Shown here in pieces: positions 1 through 11,707 of a stretch of 64,000 nt of DNA (the first letter of the stretch is position 1; every line of letters starts with the position of its first letter). The notes beneath the pieces were generated by a model. It saw only the letters and a list, made by a program, of their open reading frames with translations. It was not told the DNA's origin and ran no database searches. Where the stretch lies: the NCBI GenBank assembly GCA_029844215.1, contig CM056725.1, forward strand, positions 55,217,609 through 55,281,608, in the 5' to 3' direction. The translations under genes and the position numbers were made by a program. Source of the stretch: Przewalskia tangutica. Taxonomy: Eukaryota; Streptophyta; Magnoliopsida; Solanales; Solanaceae.

Positions 1-251
1 TGAACTCTCGAAGACGTACCATACTTCAGTCATTACTTCCGTTCCCAAAAATCTCTGGAGTCACTACCTCCAAACTTGGTCATCTTACTAACCTCAAACT
101 TCCTTAAGGCCATTCCCGGCCTTTACGAACCGCTTCTGGTCGAACGCGTCCACGAACTCATACGATGATTAATTAAACTGGGGCCTAGCACCCTCGTGAC
201 CCTACCAACTGGCGGGACCACCCAGAACTGACCCCACCTAAAACCGGGCTA

Positions 252-281
252 CGGGTTGACCCGCAAATGGTCCTCAACCCG
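252..281 (-). other. Conserved hairpin in pol-less module (element J copy)
   Basis: The inverted arms CGGGTTGA (252-259) and TCAACCCG (274-281) enclose 14 nt. The same 8-bp stem and 14-nt loop occur in G (19142-19171), B (53667-53696) and A (48417-48446), always between gag and the PPT. Its role is unknown; an RNA packaging or dimerisation signal is one possibility. Confidence 0.6.
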
Positions 282-699
282 ACCCCACAATCGCGTCACG
301 CCCTTGTTCCCCGACACGGAACAATCCTGCTAAATCACATCATGAAAGCTACCACTTCCATCTCACATTACCCATGGACTGATCACTCACATAAAACCCA
401 CGTATACTACGCACTCTGATAAAGGTCAAACATAAAACGAATCTTTTACTCAAGACGACCTTACCTCTAAGGTCTCAATCGTGACAGTCTAGGGTTCACA
501 CTTACCACGCCCCCATACTTATCCTCCCAACTAAGCATGTTTTCTAACTCACAATTAACGCAACGCCATTCGTACATAGCACATAATAATGAGACCATCA
601 TAACAAGCATACCAAAACTCTAGAGGGTTAAGGATATACCTGAAGCTACCGCTCCACTCTAATCATAGGCACGCCTGCGGTGCATAGCTATAGAAAGCG

Positions 700-1927
700 A
701 TGAACCGACCAGCGATTCGGTAGGGTGAGTCGTAACATCCATGCTACCCTTGGTCGGACGGTTCCTCGCAAAATGGCCTGCTGCCGCAAAATAACAAGCT
801 CCCTGGCACCACGACACTCCCCGAAATGCGGTCTACCACATCGACCACACCGAGGTAGGGGTGACCGCATCTGGCCAACACCCTTACTTCCCTGGAAACC
901 TGAACCCTTGGAGCCCTGACCTGCTCCCGAATACTCTGGATGCTCTGAAGGTTGTGGAGGACCACTCTGCACTGGCGGAGGTACAAAACTAGTATGCTGC
1001 TGAGGCGGTCCGCCTCGAAAGTCACCAAAGGACCCTGTTGTTCTGGCCCTCTTCTGCTGATCTTGGTCATTCCGTCGACCTCTCCGTGCCTCACATCCCA
1101 GTGCATGAGCCTGCATGCGGGCAATGTCCATGCCCGGCTGAAGAGCTACTCCTGAACATGCCTCTGACATGTAATCATCGAGCCCTGTAACATATCGGTG
1201 CACTCGATCCTCCATACTAGCTACCAACGCTGGGACGTACCGGGCCAATGAGTCGAACTCCACATTGTACTCCCGAACCGTACGCCCGCTCTGTCTAAGC
1301 ATCAAAAATCTGTCGGCCCGTGCCCTCCTCATCTGCGGAGGCAAGAAGTGCGTGAGGAAAGCCCCCGAAAACTCATCCCATACTGCTGGAGGTGCATGCT
1401 CTCCCCGGGAAAGCTCCCATGAATCAAACCAATCGAATGCGGTATCACGCAGCCGATGCGAACCAAAGGTCACAGACTCGGTCTCTGAAGCCTTGATCAC
1501 CCGCATGATCCGCTGTAACTGCCGGATGAACTCCTGCGGATCATCCTCAGGCCTCGACCCATAAAACTCTGGCGGGCTACAACTCAGAAAGTACTGTATC
1601 CTCAAACTATCTGCTCGGGGTGAACCATGGTGCTCTTCGGGCTGAATCTGCTGCGTCCGGCCTATCCTCATATCGGCCACGACCACGGCCGGCAAGCTCG
1701 CCATCTCGCGTAACCCGTCTCCTGCGCCGGTGTGGGGTGGAGGCTCAGTGCTGCGGTCTCAGCGGCCATTCTTTGCGGCTCTAACCTCTGCTTTGGGCGG
1801 CGTCCTAAAACCCGCCGTCAAGCACAACCTCGGTGCTCGCGGGCTGCGCCTCGTACTCCTCAGTATCTCACTAGCGGTTCCTCGGCTGCCTTGCCGCCCG
1901 TGGCTCTGGTTGCCTGCGCGGAGGCAT
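700..1927 (-). pseudogene. gag: gag of element J (capsid intact, C-terminus shifted)
   Basis: Gag is the structural polyprotein that forms the cytoplasmic particle and packages element RNA. The start codon at 1925-1927 (minus) opens a basic N-terminus (MPPR-type) that matches the gag starts of I and E. An uninterrupted stretch from 1704 down to 688 contains the capsid signature: LSCSPPEFYGSRPEDDPQEF, WELSRGEHAPPAVWDEF, FLPPQMRRARADRFLMLRQ and EYNVEFDSLARYVP. The stretch between 1927 and 1705 is frame-broken. The expected zinc knuckle near 740-860 is shifted out of frame: the upstream half CGRCGRPHFGEC is readable, and the following knuckle survives only in another frame as a CGSRPFC-like remnant. 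This is the best capsid of the J/A pair. Confidence 0.85.
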
Positions 1928-2113
1928 AATCGTAAAAGCGAGATACGTCGGGGTCCAACTTACAACACGGCTCTAAGGCACGATCTCGGAATGAGAAGAA
2001 TGGAAACTAATCCTAAATGTCCTGCGACCTCACGATTATAGGCGTGGTGCACAACACATCGATAATCAAGACTCTACTAGACACGATGCGTAGACACTTT
2101 CCGAGGATTAATC

Positions 2114-2124
2114 GCTCGATACCA
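2114..2124 (-). other. Primer-binding site of J, altered
   Basis: On the minus strand it reads TGGTATCGAGC next to the LTR end, against the canonical initiator tRNA-Met site TGGTATCAGAGC. CAG has become CG, the same change as in element A. It may be a sequencing artefact rather than a dead PBS. Confidence 0.8.
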
Positions 2125-2744
2125 CTTTTGTAACGACGTTCGGGGCGTTCTTGGTGCTTTATCCGGGCACCCTAGTGACACAACATCATAGAAAATCTGC
2201 GGATAATAAAACTTTAAACAAGAAACAAGATACATGATCATAAACAGGCCAACCCAACGGTTACCTTCCAATAACATAAATAAATACAACTCTTTCAAAG
2301 CGAGCAGTTTAATCCTTTTTACAAACCACACTTGCAGCGATTACTACAGACCTCTAAGATTTACAACAACTATGACGGACGGGGCCCGCCATACCACAGA
2401 ATGTACAAGAACCTACAACTCGGGAACACATACCAAAAGATAAGCCTCGGAGAAGCGGAGCTTCCCACGCTGGCGAGATCCTAGGCGAGGATCCACGGCC
2501 GATGTACCTCTACTGCGGCATGAACGCGGCCCGAGGTCGATGCAACAGTACAGTATGTGAAATCGTAAAATCAGTAAATGAAATCATACTAGTCTATATA
2601 AAGCGGGAGACATGTATGATAACCAAACTACGATTCACAACATAAAAGCGATCATGTCGATCGGGGACTCACGCCTCAAGTCATCACTCAAATATAACTA
2701 TGGGTCTCACGCCCACAACATCAATCATGTTCGCGTCGGCCGCG

Positions 2745-2950
2745 TGCCCGGACTCGCCTCGGTGTAGACATGTCCATGATGCAACAATAATACCAATGCC
2801 CGTGGCCACATGCCGGAATTCTACCTCGGTGTAGACACGTCCACGTGACATCAACAACAATATCTTGGGTGATCAACCCCGCCGCGTAGCCACATGCCCC
2901 GAATTCTACCTCGGTGTAGACATGTCCATGTAACCACAATAAGACAAGAA
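2745..2950 (-). repeat. LTR minisatellite, A-type unit, about 3 copies
   Basis: Three copies of a roughly 70-90 bp unit are each marked by a GTGTAGACATGTCCATG-like core. The unit matches the array in the LTRs of A (45938-46210). It occupies the same LTR position at which other subfamilies carry unrelated repeats. Confidence 0.75.
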
Positions 2951-4970
2951 TCAAAATGGAAACATACCGTGGAATTCTCCACACCGCCCGGACGCGTCCA
3001 AGTAAGTTCTCAACAAGTCAACCGACCCTCTATCGAGAGACGCGGTAATACAGAAATACAACACTTGTACAACAAGGGCTATTATCACAAGCATAGGCAA
3101 GTTTCACACAACTCAAAGTACTTTCACATAAGTCACACAATACCCGTAGTATAAAAATCGTGACTATCTTTTTAAGTAAACAAGACACTTCCCCTTTTGT
3201 AAAATCAAGTAACAACATTATTTTCCAAACGTTCAAGTTTGCCTAATTTCAAATGCTCAAGTCACTTATTTTAGAAAGGTTTCATAACTCATAGTCTTAA
3301 TCTCTTTTAAAACAATTGAGTAACATATGTCATATATGTGAGTAGTTTATTCTTGTTTATAACATCTTATTACAGCAGCCATAATCTAGAAAATGTAATA
3401 TCATTTTGTCTCATCTTAGCTTCTATGCAGATGGAGGTTTCTACTGGTTTTAATACAACACATCATTATTCAATACATTTTCCTTTTTTAACGCATTTGC
3501 GGTGTGCTGTCGATACACATTCTGATTTCCGAAATCAGTAAAACATTATCCCTTTAAATAAAACCAAGTACTCATTACTCACGAATGAGGTTTCACACAA
3601 ACATTCACATTAAAACAAATAAGTTAAGTCTCTTATCTTATAAGATCAAGTCTCTTAACTTCTAACATCAGTAAACCATTTTCTTTACCTCTCTTAAGAC
3701 ATTATACCTAACTCCCCATAAAGCTAGTATAACTCTTTTTAAAACCTTTAAAACCAAGTGTTACTCTCCCTTCAAAACGATTTATAAATCTTTTGAAATA
3801 CATCAAGTTCTTTATTATAACTAGCCAGTTATAATTCACATCAGTTACCTTTTAAAAACCACAAAGTATTTTCTTACCTACATAAAGCTGTTATAACCAA
3901 CTTCCCATAAAGCCGTTATAACACTTTATGTTTTAAGAACCATCAAACACAGTTAACACATGTACGTCTACCGTACTACATAGTTCACACATATCATGCT
4001 AGAAGAGATAGGAAGAGGTTCACATACCTCGCGACGAGTATCGACAATAAGCAAAATGCTCCAAGTACTACAACCTTGCTAGCCCTTTCCACTCCTCAAG
4101 TAGAATACGCTACTCTTAGTACTTTCACCTAAAAAGGTCACAAACGTCTATTAACTTTTAAACATACGGTTCCATGTTCTCTACGAAAATTCGGCACCTC
4201 CCACTCCCCGCAAGCGTAAATCTCCTCCTCTAGCGAGGCCGGCTATCAAGCCAACCAGGGGGGGGGGGTTATACGTCTAACCGGACGTATACAATTCTAC
4301 TACACAACAATGCTACACAAGTCTACTGCAATACAGTCCTATGTAAATACAGTTCAGTTCTTTTCTTTAAATTCAGGCTTAAGTCAAAAGACATTGCCGC
4401 ACAATAATGTTCAGTACTATATATAGTATACTTCAACTATATATTCCTACAACATGTAATCTCCAATTACAACTAGAGGGACAAGATAATTACCTCGATA
4501 AGCCCATAATTATCCAAGTTATAATGTCGATCCTGAGCAAGGTTTAGCTCCTACTCCGTGCGCTCCAATCCGCTCCAAACAACCCTTAGAAGTTCTAACC
4601 AACTTCTACTCAAATACTTCAACCAACTATGAAGATTTCCTTAGGGTTTCGTTTTGAGACTAAAAGGACAAAAGGTAGTATTTCCGGGCTCTACGTATAG
4701 AGGTAACTTTTGGAATACAACAAGGTAAAGGCTAAGGTATTTTGGGCATTATAACAATACTGAGAGTATTTCTACCAAGAGGGGTGTATTATACGAAACA
4801 ACTAGGCTAGGGGTACCCGGCTAGCACCACAGGGGAGGGAGGCTCTCGGCCACAAGGCCACTCAAGGGGAGGAAGGCTTAGGACGAGAACACACTCAAAG
4901 GGAGGAGAGGGACTCAAGACTTGGAAGATTTTTGGATGAAGAAGTCTTGAAGCTTAGGGGTATTTATAGC

Positions 4971-4978
4971 AAAACCAA
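4971..4978 (-). promoter_or_regulatory. TATA box of J LTR
   Basis: TATAAATA on the minus strand is followed by the AAG...GAAGAC TTCTTCATCC-type start region found in the sister LTRs. It is the likely Pol II promoter of the element. Confidence 0.65.
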
Positions 4979-6289
4979 AGGCCAACCAATGGCCAAGATC
5001 AAGCCATGTGCAAGGCAAGTGTAAGGCCAAGATCAAGCCAAGTGCACCTAACCCCTACTCCACAAAACAAGCCACAAAACATTGCACAAAACATTGCACA
5101 AAACAATGCCACAACAAGGCACCAACGGCGAGCCAAACCGCCTAAGGCGTCGGCGAGGTGACAAGTGTCACCTCTTGTTGGCCCAAAATGTTCCGTCGCT
5201 CGGAAAAATCCGCAAAAATACAAAAGCGACATAGCCGAATTTTCCTTCGCAAGTTACGCAAAGCGTTTAGTCGACGACTCTAGCAGGGTGTTGTGCACAA
5301 AGGTAACCGGTCGAAGCCACGAGGGGTGACACGTGTCGCCCTCCTACTTGTCCAAAATAACTCATCTTCCGAAAATATCCAAGATGGCCAAAATCTCAAA
5401 ATCAAAGCGGGCCCCACAAAACCGTAAATTTCTCCCGTGGGCCCCACGTGACCATTTCCGAAAATAAAATCTCAAAATTCTAATATAATTTAAGAAGCCC
5501 AAATTCCAAATCTGGGAACCCAATTCCCTTTAACGAACATTTTTCCTTACAAAAAAAACGGAAACTTTTTCCGTGGAAGAATCACCTCTTTCTTCCTTTC
5601 CAATTTTTCTGTCGTGCTCTCGTACGTACGTCCTCGCATACATACCCTGAGAATACGGGGTATAACACGTGTCACGAACCGTTCCGGGGCCCGTGACTGG
5701 TGCCTTACCCGGGCACCCAAGTAGGCATACATTAGAGTAATCAGCGGAATATAAAAACAAGACAAGTAACAAATGAAAAATGAGACACAGTTTATTTGAG
5801 AAAAAGTCGCCTTTCGGCATGTATATATAACCCAAGTCTGGCAGTTACATCCCAACTGTACAATAGGACTACAGACCTCTAAGGAAGTAAACAACTATGG
5901 CGGGACAGGGCCCCGCCATACCCTGAATGTACAAAACTATCTACAACAGGGAGATCATACCCAAAAGTCGAGCCTCCGGAGAAGATGGAGCTCCTGACAC
6001 CAAAGAAAAGATCCTAAAACTGAGGATCCGCTACCTGCTTCCCTTTACCTGCGGCATGAACGCAGCCCCCCAAAGGAGGTCAGTACAACAGGTACCAAGT
6101 ATGTGAAACTGTAAAGTACTTTAAATGAAATCATACCATTTTAAAAGCAATTCTACAAATATGTACGAAACAACCAATGTAACCACACATAGTGCCACAG
6201 CATAACCAAAAGCAAAATAGATATAACATAACTGGTCTTTTCTAGGCCGCTAATGATCGAAGCAAGGCCAATCTCCCATAGTATCATTA

Positions 6290-6535
6290 TGCGAGCCTAA
6301 TCTCGAACTCCCGCGGTCGCATAGTCACACATGAACCGCGTGAGGTCTTCCTCGCATCGGGGTAGCTAGCGCGGTATCCTCTGGACTCCGCGATCCGCAT
6401 AGTCACATAGACCGCGTAGTCACCGCATCGCATAAGGCACTCCTCGCGACGGATAATACACCGGAATGATCAATCTCGAACTCCGCGACTCGCGTGGTCA
6501 CACAGACCGCATAGGCCGTATAGACCCGCATCAAG
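6290..6535 (-). repeat. LTR minisatellite, I-type (degenerate)
   Basis: Irregular repeats are built around CCGCATAGTCACA...CCGCGTAG and CTCGCGACGG cores. They occur again at 13865-14120 and resemble the repeats of LTR C (39185-39510). They sit in the variable slot of the LTR. Confidence 0.6.
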
Positions 6536-7783
6536 GGTGGCAAGCCCTCGGTATAACAAGTCAAGGGGGTATGTGATATAAGAACAGTACAACGGGCTTA
6601 ACGTTTAACAACGTAAGCACAACAAGAATAACCCCCTTACACGACATCACAAGACACTAACACGCGTAGCATCATAACATGTTTACTTATCAAACCATCT
6701 TACTACACTTTTCAGAAATCAATACAAGATTTTCATAAACAAATAAGTAAAACCGTTCCTTTTATCTTTCTTAAGTCGTTATACCTAACTTCCCATAAAG
6801 CTAGTATAACTCTTAAGCTTTCTGTTTAAAAATCAAGTATTACTCTTCTTTCAAAAATGATTCATAATTCTTTTGAAATACTTCAAGGTTCTTATTATTT
6901 AGACTCAAGTCAACAGACGTCCAGTAAAACCATGTTCAGTTAACACACGTACGTCTACCGTACTATATATATATTTTAAAATATCATGCTCAAGGGGATA
7001 GGAAGAATCACATACCTTCTCGGCGAAATCCACCTGCCAAGTCGAGTATGTCGCACGCAGAGTATCAACCTATAATAGTCAAATACGTCTATCAACGTCT
7101 AGACTACTCTGTAGGATATTCTAAGCAGAAGGTTCTTAATTCTACGGAAAATTGGGCAGCATTTCCCTATCCGTCAAACTACTCAAGTCTACTGTAGATA
7201 CAATCTATGTAAATCTGATTCAATTCTTCATTTATATTCTTCTGATGTGATTTCAGTTTAATTCTATTCTTTAATATCCTTCTATGCATCTTATACTTAT
7301 TTCTATACTACTACAGTATGTAATCTCCAATTACAATAGAAGGATAGGATTATTATTTACCTCGATAAGCCCAAAATTATCCAAGATATAAGTCGATCCT
7401 GAGCAAGGTTTAGCTCCTAATCTGTACGCTCCAATCCGCTCCAAGAAACCCTTAGAAGTTTCTACACAACTTCTACTTACTACTTCAACCAACTATGAAG
7501 TTTCTCCTAGGGTTTCGTTTAGTGACTAATAGAAGTATAGTAGTATTTTTCGGGCTCTAAGTATAGAGGTGACTTTGGAAATACTACAAGGGATTGGCTA
7601 AGGTATTTTGAAATAGTAACAATACTTGAAGACAACTTTCTACCACGGGGGTGGGGGGGGGTGTTTCGGCTAGGGCTTTCAAGAGGGGGGGGGGGGAGAT
7701 GGTGTTTGGACGAGAGCTCTTAAGGGAGAAGGGAGTTTTTGAGACTTGGAAGATAATTTGTGGATGAAGAATTCTTCAACTAA

Positions 7784-7807
7784 GGGGGGGGGGGGGGGGT
7801 ATTTATA
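7784..7807 (-). promoter_or_regulatory. TATA box with adjoining 16-nt C run (I, 3' LTR)
   Basis: On the minus strand TATAAATA (7807-7800) is followed directly by a run of 16 C (7799-7784). The other LTR has the same layout with 15 C. Sister LTRs carry only about five C here, so the run has expanded between the TATA box and the probable start site. Confidence 0.65.
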
Positions 7808-8226
7808 GGACCACCAATGGTCAAGATGAAGGCAAGTGGAGGGCAAGTGGATGGTGGAGATTTGCACATGTGTACCCTTATCCATCTACCACACAAATAT
7901 CACAAAATATCCTACCTAACCTTGACCAATGTTTAAGGCCTTTAACTTGAAAAAAACGTGCCAAGGAATGCACACCATTGCCGTCCACTTGAGGGTGACA
8001 AGTGTCGCCCTCTCGTTGGTCCAAAATATTTCATCTCTCGAAAAAATACGCAAAAATTATTAATGTCGCAGCCGTAATTTTCCCTTCGCAAGCTTTGGAA
8101 GACGTTTCGTCGGAAAATAATTCTTTTCGCGGGTTGTGCACAAATTTTCGTCCCATATGCCTAACTAAGGCTAAACTTTTGTACGTACTCCGTCACGTAC
8201 ATACTCTGGAAATACGGGGTATAACA

Positions 8227-8259
8227 TTCTCCCCTCCTTAGACACATTCGTCCCGAATG
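8227..8259 (-). other. Polypurine tract and adjoining palindrome (I)
   Basis: On the minus strand AAGGAGGGGAGAA directly precedes the 3' LTR. It primes plus-strand DNA synthesis. Just upstream is CATTCGGGACGAATG (8245-8259), an imperfect palindrome kept at the same place in G, A, B and, in variant form, H. Confidence 0.85.
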
Positions 8260-8364
8260 TTCCTTCCCAAGACATATAACGATAAAGTTCCTCATAACTT
8301 AAAAAGTTTGCAAATGCCACACATGGCCACAATACAACACTTAAGCAAATATGTCAATGAAAAT

Positions 8365-8796
8365 TTACAAGTAGGAAAGTGAGTTACCTGGAGGTGTAGG
8401 GAATAGGTGAGGATACTTCTGCCTCATGTCCTCCTCAGCTTCCCACGTCATCTCCTCCCTGAGCTCGTTCCGCCACAAGACTTTGACGGAAGCCACGTCC
8501 TTGGTCCGCAGACGCCTAACCTGACGATCGATTATCGCTATGGGAATCTCCTCATACGATAACCCCTCGGTCACCTGGACATCGTCAATCGGGTGCACCC
8601 TAGATGGATCCCCGATACATCTCCTCAGCATAGAAACATGAAAAACCGGATGCACTGCCTCAAGGTCGGACGGCAGATCCAACTCATAGGCAACCTTGCC
8701 TACCCTGCGGACAATCGTCACGCCAATGTACCTTGGGTGAGTTTCCTTTCTTCCGAATCTCATCACACCGCCATGGGTGACACCTTGAAAACCCAA
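8365..8796 (-). pseudogene. pol: Integrase C-terminus and chromodomain of I
   Basis: An open stretch of about 143 codons ends the polyprotein. It contains the integrase tail signature (VMRFGRK, RRVGKVAYELDLP, VHPVFHVSMLRR) and then a chromodomain (VRRLRTKDVASVKVLWRN, TWEAEEDMRQKYPHLFP). The chromodomain of such elements binds heterochromatin marks and steers integration into heterochromatin, which fits the nested setting. The few residues before it are in another frame, so the leading methionine is not a real start. Its frame relation to the upstream integrase is broken. Confidence 0.88.
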
Positions 8797-9756
8797 TCAT
8801 CAACCTCGAACTCCAGATGCCGACGACGATGATCTGCATACGACTTCTGTCGACTCGAAAGTCGATGTAGCTCTGGATAAGCTTTACCTTATCCATCGCC
8901 ATCAACCAGTCTGGTCCCTAATCGCACCTCGCCTACATCAAACCAGCCTATCGGCGATCTGCACTTCCTCCCATACAAGGCCTCATAAGGTGCCATCTGA
9001 ATCTGGAGTGGTAGCTATTATTATCGCAAACTCAACTAGAGGCAAATGATCCTCCGGCTACCCGAAGTCAATAACACGGGCTCGCAAACATATCCTCAAG
9101 AGTTTGGATAGTGCGCTCCGCTGTCCGTCTGCTCGAGGATGGAATGCGATGCTCGAGCTCACTGCGTCCCTAGACCATTCGGAAAGACCTCGAAGTTAGC
9201 GTAAACCGGGCTCCTGCATGCGATATGATAGAAATAGGGACCCATGCGATCGACGATCTCTCGGATGTAAATGCGGCATAATCCTCATCCCGTCTGACGG
9301 GAAGAAAGTGGGCTGATTTTCGACTGTCGACGATAACCCGATAGAATCATGCTTCCTCTGAGTGCGAGGTAATCCTGTGATAAAGTCCATGTTGATCACC
9401 TCCCACTTCCAGGTCGGGATCTCTATCGTCTGCAACAAACCACCAGGCCTCTGGTGCTCTACCTTCACCTGCTGACAACACGGGCACTGAGCCACAAACT
9501 CTGCAACATCCCTCTTCAAGCCATCCCACCAATACACGGTCGAGGTCGTGGTACATCTTGGTCGACCCGGATGGATAGAAACGCCTACCGTGTGCTTCCC
9601 TAGAACTCGCCGAAGTCCCGCAATATCTGGAACACACAACCTGCCATCAAACCTTAGCACCCCATCAGGTGCTACCTCAAAAGGATCATTCCCCTCACGA
9701 AGAGTCGTATCACAGTACCGCGTCAAAACCGGATCCTCAAACTGTTTCCTCTTCAC
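8797..9756 (-). pseudogene. pol: Integrase core of I (frame-broken)
   Basis: The integrase inserts element DNA into the genome. Its N-terminal zinc-binding HHCC region is readable in pieces: SIHPG in one frame, GSTKMYHDLDRV in the next, then YWWDGLKRDVAEFVAQCPCC and QQVKVEHQRPGG. The start of the catalytic core (WKWEVINMDFITGLPRT, first Asp of DDE) follows. Downstream of about 9330 the protein dissolves into short frames. The second Asp and the Glu cannot be read in one frame. The tail KVKLIQS is visible near 8880. Dense small indels, some possibly artefactual, break this domain more than its neighbours. Confidence 0.8.
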
Positions 9757-9783
9757 CTCCTCGACGATGGAAGACTCGACAAC

Positions 9784-10248
9784 CTATCGAACTCGAACCC
9801 CACTGCTATTAGAATCAATCAATCGGACTCCAAGGCTCGCTAACTGATGCAACTCGTGGACCATGGCCCTCCTCTCTGGCTGTACGTCTGATAGACTCCC
9901 CATCGACCTACGACTAAGGGCATCTGCCACAACATTGGCCTTCCCTGGGTGGTACAGGATGTCGACATCGTAATCCTTGAGCAGCTCTAACCACCATCTC
10001 TGTCGTAAGTTCAGCTCCCTCTGGCTGAAGATATACTGGAGGCTCTTGTGGTCTGTATAAATATCCACATGAACCCCATACAAATAGTGCCTCCAGATCT
10101 TCAAGGCGTGAATCACCGCTGCCAACTCCAAATCTTGGGTGGGGTAGTTCCTCTCATGTTTCTTCAGCTGTCGGGATGCGTACGCTATAACCTTTCCCTG
10201 CTGCATCAACACACATCCCAGCCCGATGCTCGCGTCACAATACGACAT
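9784..10248 (-). pseudogene. pol: RNase H domain of I
   Basis: RNase H degrades the RNA strand during reverse transcription. An open stretch starts at SYCDASIGLGCVLMQ (first catalytic Asp) and runs through KHERNYPTQDLELAAVIHAL (catalytic Glu), DIYTDHKSLQYIFSQRELNL (catalytic Asp) and YHPGKANVVADALSR. The domain is intact as read and nearly continuous with the RT tether upstream, but in a different frame from it. Length is normal for the family. Confidence 0.9.
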
Positions 10249-11195
10249 AGCCGTCTCGACCTGCGGAAGAGTAAGAACGGGGCGGTCGTCGATCCTTCAA
10301 GAATCGGAAACCCTGCTCACAAGCATCAGTCCACTGAAACTTAGCTGCCTTCTGAGTCAGCCTAGTCAATGGGGCAGAGATAGAAGAAAACTTCTCCACG
10401 AACCGCCGATAATAACCTGCGAGGCCCAAAAAACTGCGCACCTCTGTCGGTGTAGTAGGTCTAGGACAAGTCCTGACTGCCTCGATCTTGGCCGTATCCC
10501 CCTGAATACCATCGGCCCCGACAATGTGCCCAAGAAAAGCCACCGAAGTTAACCAAAACTCACATTTGGAAAACTTGGCGTACAAGCTCAAGGTCTGGAG
10601 AACTCTCAAGCCATCGCCAAATGCTCGCGTGCTCCCGCTCTGAGCGAGAATAAACCAAGATGTCATCAATGAATACTATCACAAACGTATCCAAAAATGG
10701 CTTGAACACTCGGTTCATCAAATCCATAAATACCGCCGGAGCATTGGTCAAACCGAAAGACATGACCCTAAACTCATAGTGCCCGTACCGGGTCCGGAAT
10801 GCAGTCCTAGGGATATCCGCCTCTCTAACTCGCACCTGATGATAGCCCGATCGCAGATCAATCTTGAAGAAACATCTCGCACTTCGCACCGGTCGAACAA
10901 ATCATCAATCACAGGAAAGGGGTATCATTCTTAATGGTCACCTTGTTCACCGCTCAGAATCAACACACGTGCGGCGTCCGTCCTTCTTCTTCACGAACAA
11001 TACGGCGCTCCCGAGGAGAAACACTAGGCTGATGAAGCCGCTTCTCCCAAATCTCTCGGTGGTCCTTGACTCTCTCAACTCGGCAGGTGCCATTCTGTAT
11101 GGCAGAATAAAAATAGGCCGAGTGTCTGGCATGACATCGATACAAAACTCTATCTCCCTCTCAGGAGGGATACCCGGGAGGTCATCTGGAAACAC
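10249..11195 (-). pseudogene. pol: Reverse transcriptase of I (three frames)
   Basis: RT copies element RNA into DNA. The pieces, in order, are the fingers start PGIPPEREIEFCIDV with YRMAPAELRE, then VKKKDGR, then FFKIDLRSGYHQVRV, YEFRVMSFGLTNAP and the catalytic box FIDDILVYS (10640-10680 region), and finally the thumb/connection with KCEFWLTSVAFLGHIV and FLGLAGYYRRFVEKFS. The active-site F-I-D-D replaces the textbook YxDD, as is usual in chromoviruses. At least two frame changes occur, near 10900-10950 and 10560-10670. All key motifs survive, so the damage is recent or artefactual. Confidence 0.9.
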
Positions 11196-11707
11196 ATCTG
11201 GGAACTCTCTGACTCTGGGCCGGTGAAAATCTGGTACGCGACCTCGATATCAAACACCCGAATGAGATGGTAGATATACCCCTTCTGCACCATCTTCCTG
11301 GCCTTGAGGTAGGAAATAAACCTACCCCTCGGCGACACAGTGTTCCCCTCCCACTCAATAACCGGCTCCCCAGGAAACTGGAACCGTACCACTCTCTCCC
11401 TGCAGTCTACACTGGCGTAGCAAGAAGCTAACCAATCCATGCCCATGATTACATCGAAATCAGTCATGTCCAACTCTATCAAGTCGGCTAGGGTCTGACG
11501 ACTGCATAAAGTCACTGGGCAAGCTTTATATACCCGCCGAGCTACCACCGAATCACCCACTGGCGTAGCTACCTCAAAAGGGTCTATGGACACAGGCTCT
11601 ATCCCTATCATGCTAGCAATAAGGGGAGATATATAGGACAGAGTAGAACCCGGATCTATCAAGGCATACACATCACAACTAGAAACTGATAAAGTACACT
11701 GCGACAT
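11196..11707 (-). pseudogene. pol: Aspartic protease domain of I
   Basis: The protease cleaves the Gag-Pol polyprotein. An open stretch contains the active-site segment YALIDPGSTLSYISPLIA (D-P-G-S in place of D-T/S-G). It is followed by DPFEVATPVGDSVVARRVYK and the flap/second-strand region LIELDMTDFDVIMGMDWLAS, typical of plant Ty3/Gypsy proteases. It continues towards RT (SYLKARKMV) with no in-frame stop until about 11150. Confidence 0.9.

Larger units (their letters stand above)
1..2128 (-). mobile_element. Interior of TR-GAG element J (part; left end outside window)
   Basis: This is the minus-strand interior of a pol-less Ty3/Gypsy element. Reading from right to left it holds a PBS, a gag gene and then a non-coding module. 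Positions 1-640 align by eye with the rear interior of element A (around 48230-48660), including the shared hairpin. By comparison with A, roughly 300 bp of interior plus the 3' LTR lie left of the window. No protease, RT, RNase H or integrase sequence is visible. Family membership follows from the matching LTR and gag. The absence of pol is inferred from A, because the end of J is not in view. Confidence 0.85.
2129..5667 (-). repeat. 5' LTR of element J (3.5 kb)
   Basis: The LTR is bounded by TGTAACG... at 2129 (the minus-strand LTR end, touching the PBS) and ...TATAACA at 5667 (the minus-strand start TGTTATACCCCG). It contains the leader motifs shared by the family: the palindrome CTGATTTCCGAAATCAG at 3522-3538 and CATAAAGC/GTTATAAC repeats around 3700-3735 and 3885-3925. 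The TATA box lies about 690 bp from the LTR start, against about 400 bp in sister LTRs. An extra ~270 bp sits in U3, with two G-box inverted repeats (5156-5173 and 5324-5340), which suggests a chimeric U3. No gene is present. Confidence 0.9.
5670..8226 (-). repeat. 3' LTR of element I
   Basis: It runs from TGTCACGAAC at 5670 to ...TATAACA at 8226, which touches the reverse-complemented PPT. It matches 13256-15810 almost base for base. A telling difference is AGTCTGGCAGTT here (5836-5847) against AGTCCGCGTT in the other LTR (13421-13430), a change confined to CTG/CAG. One family leader motif is seen at about 6776-6815. No gene is present. Confidence 0.93.
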
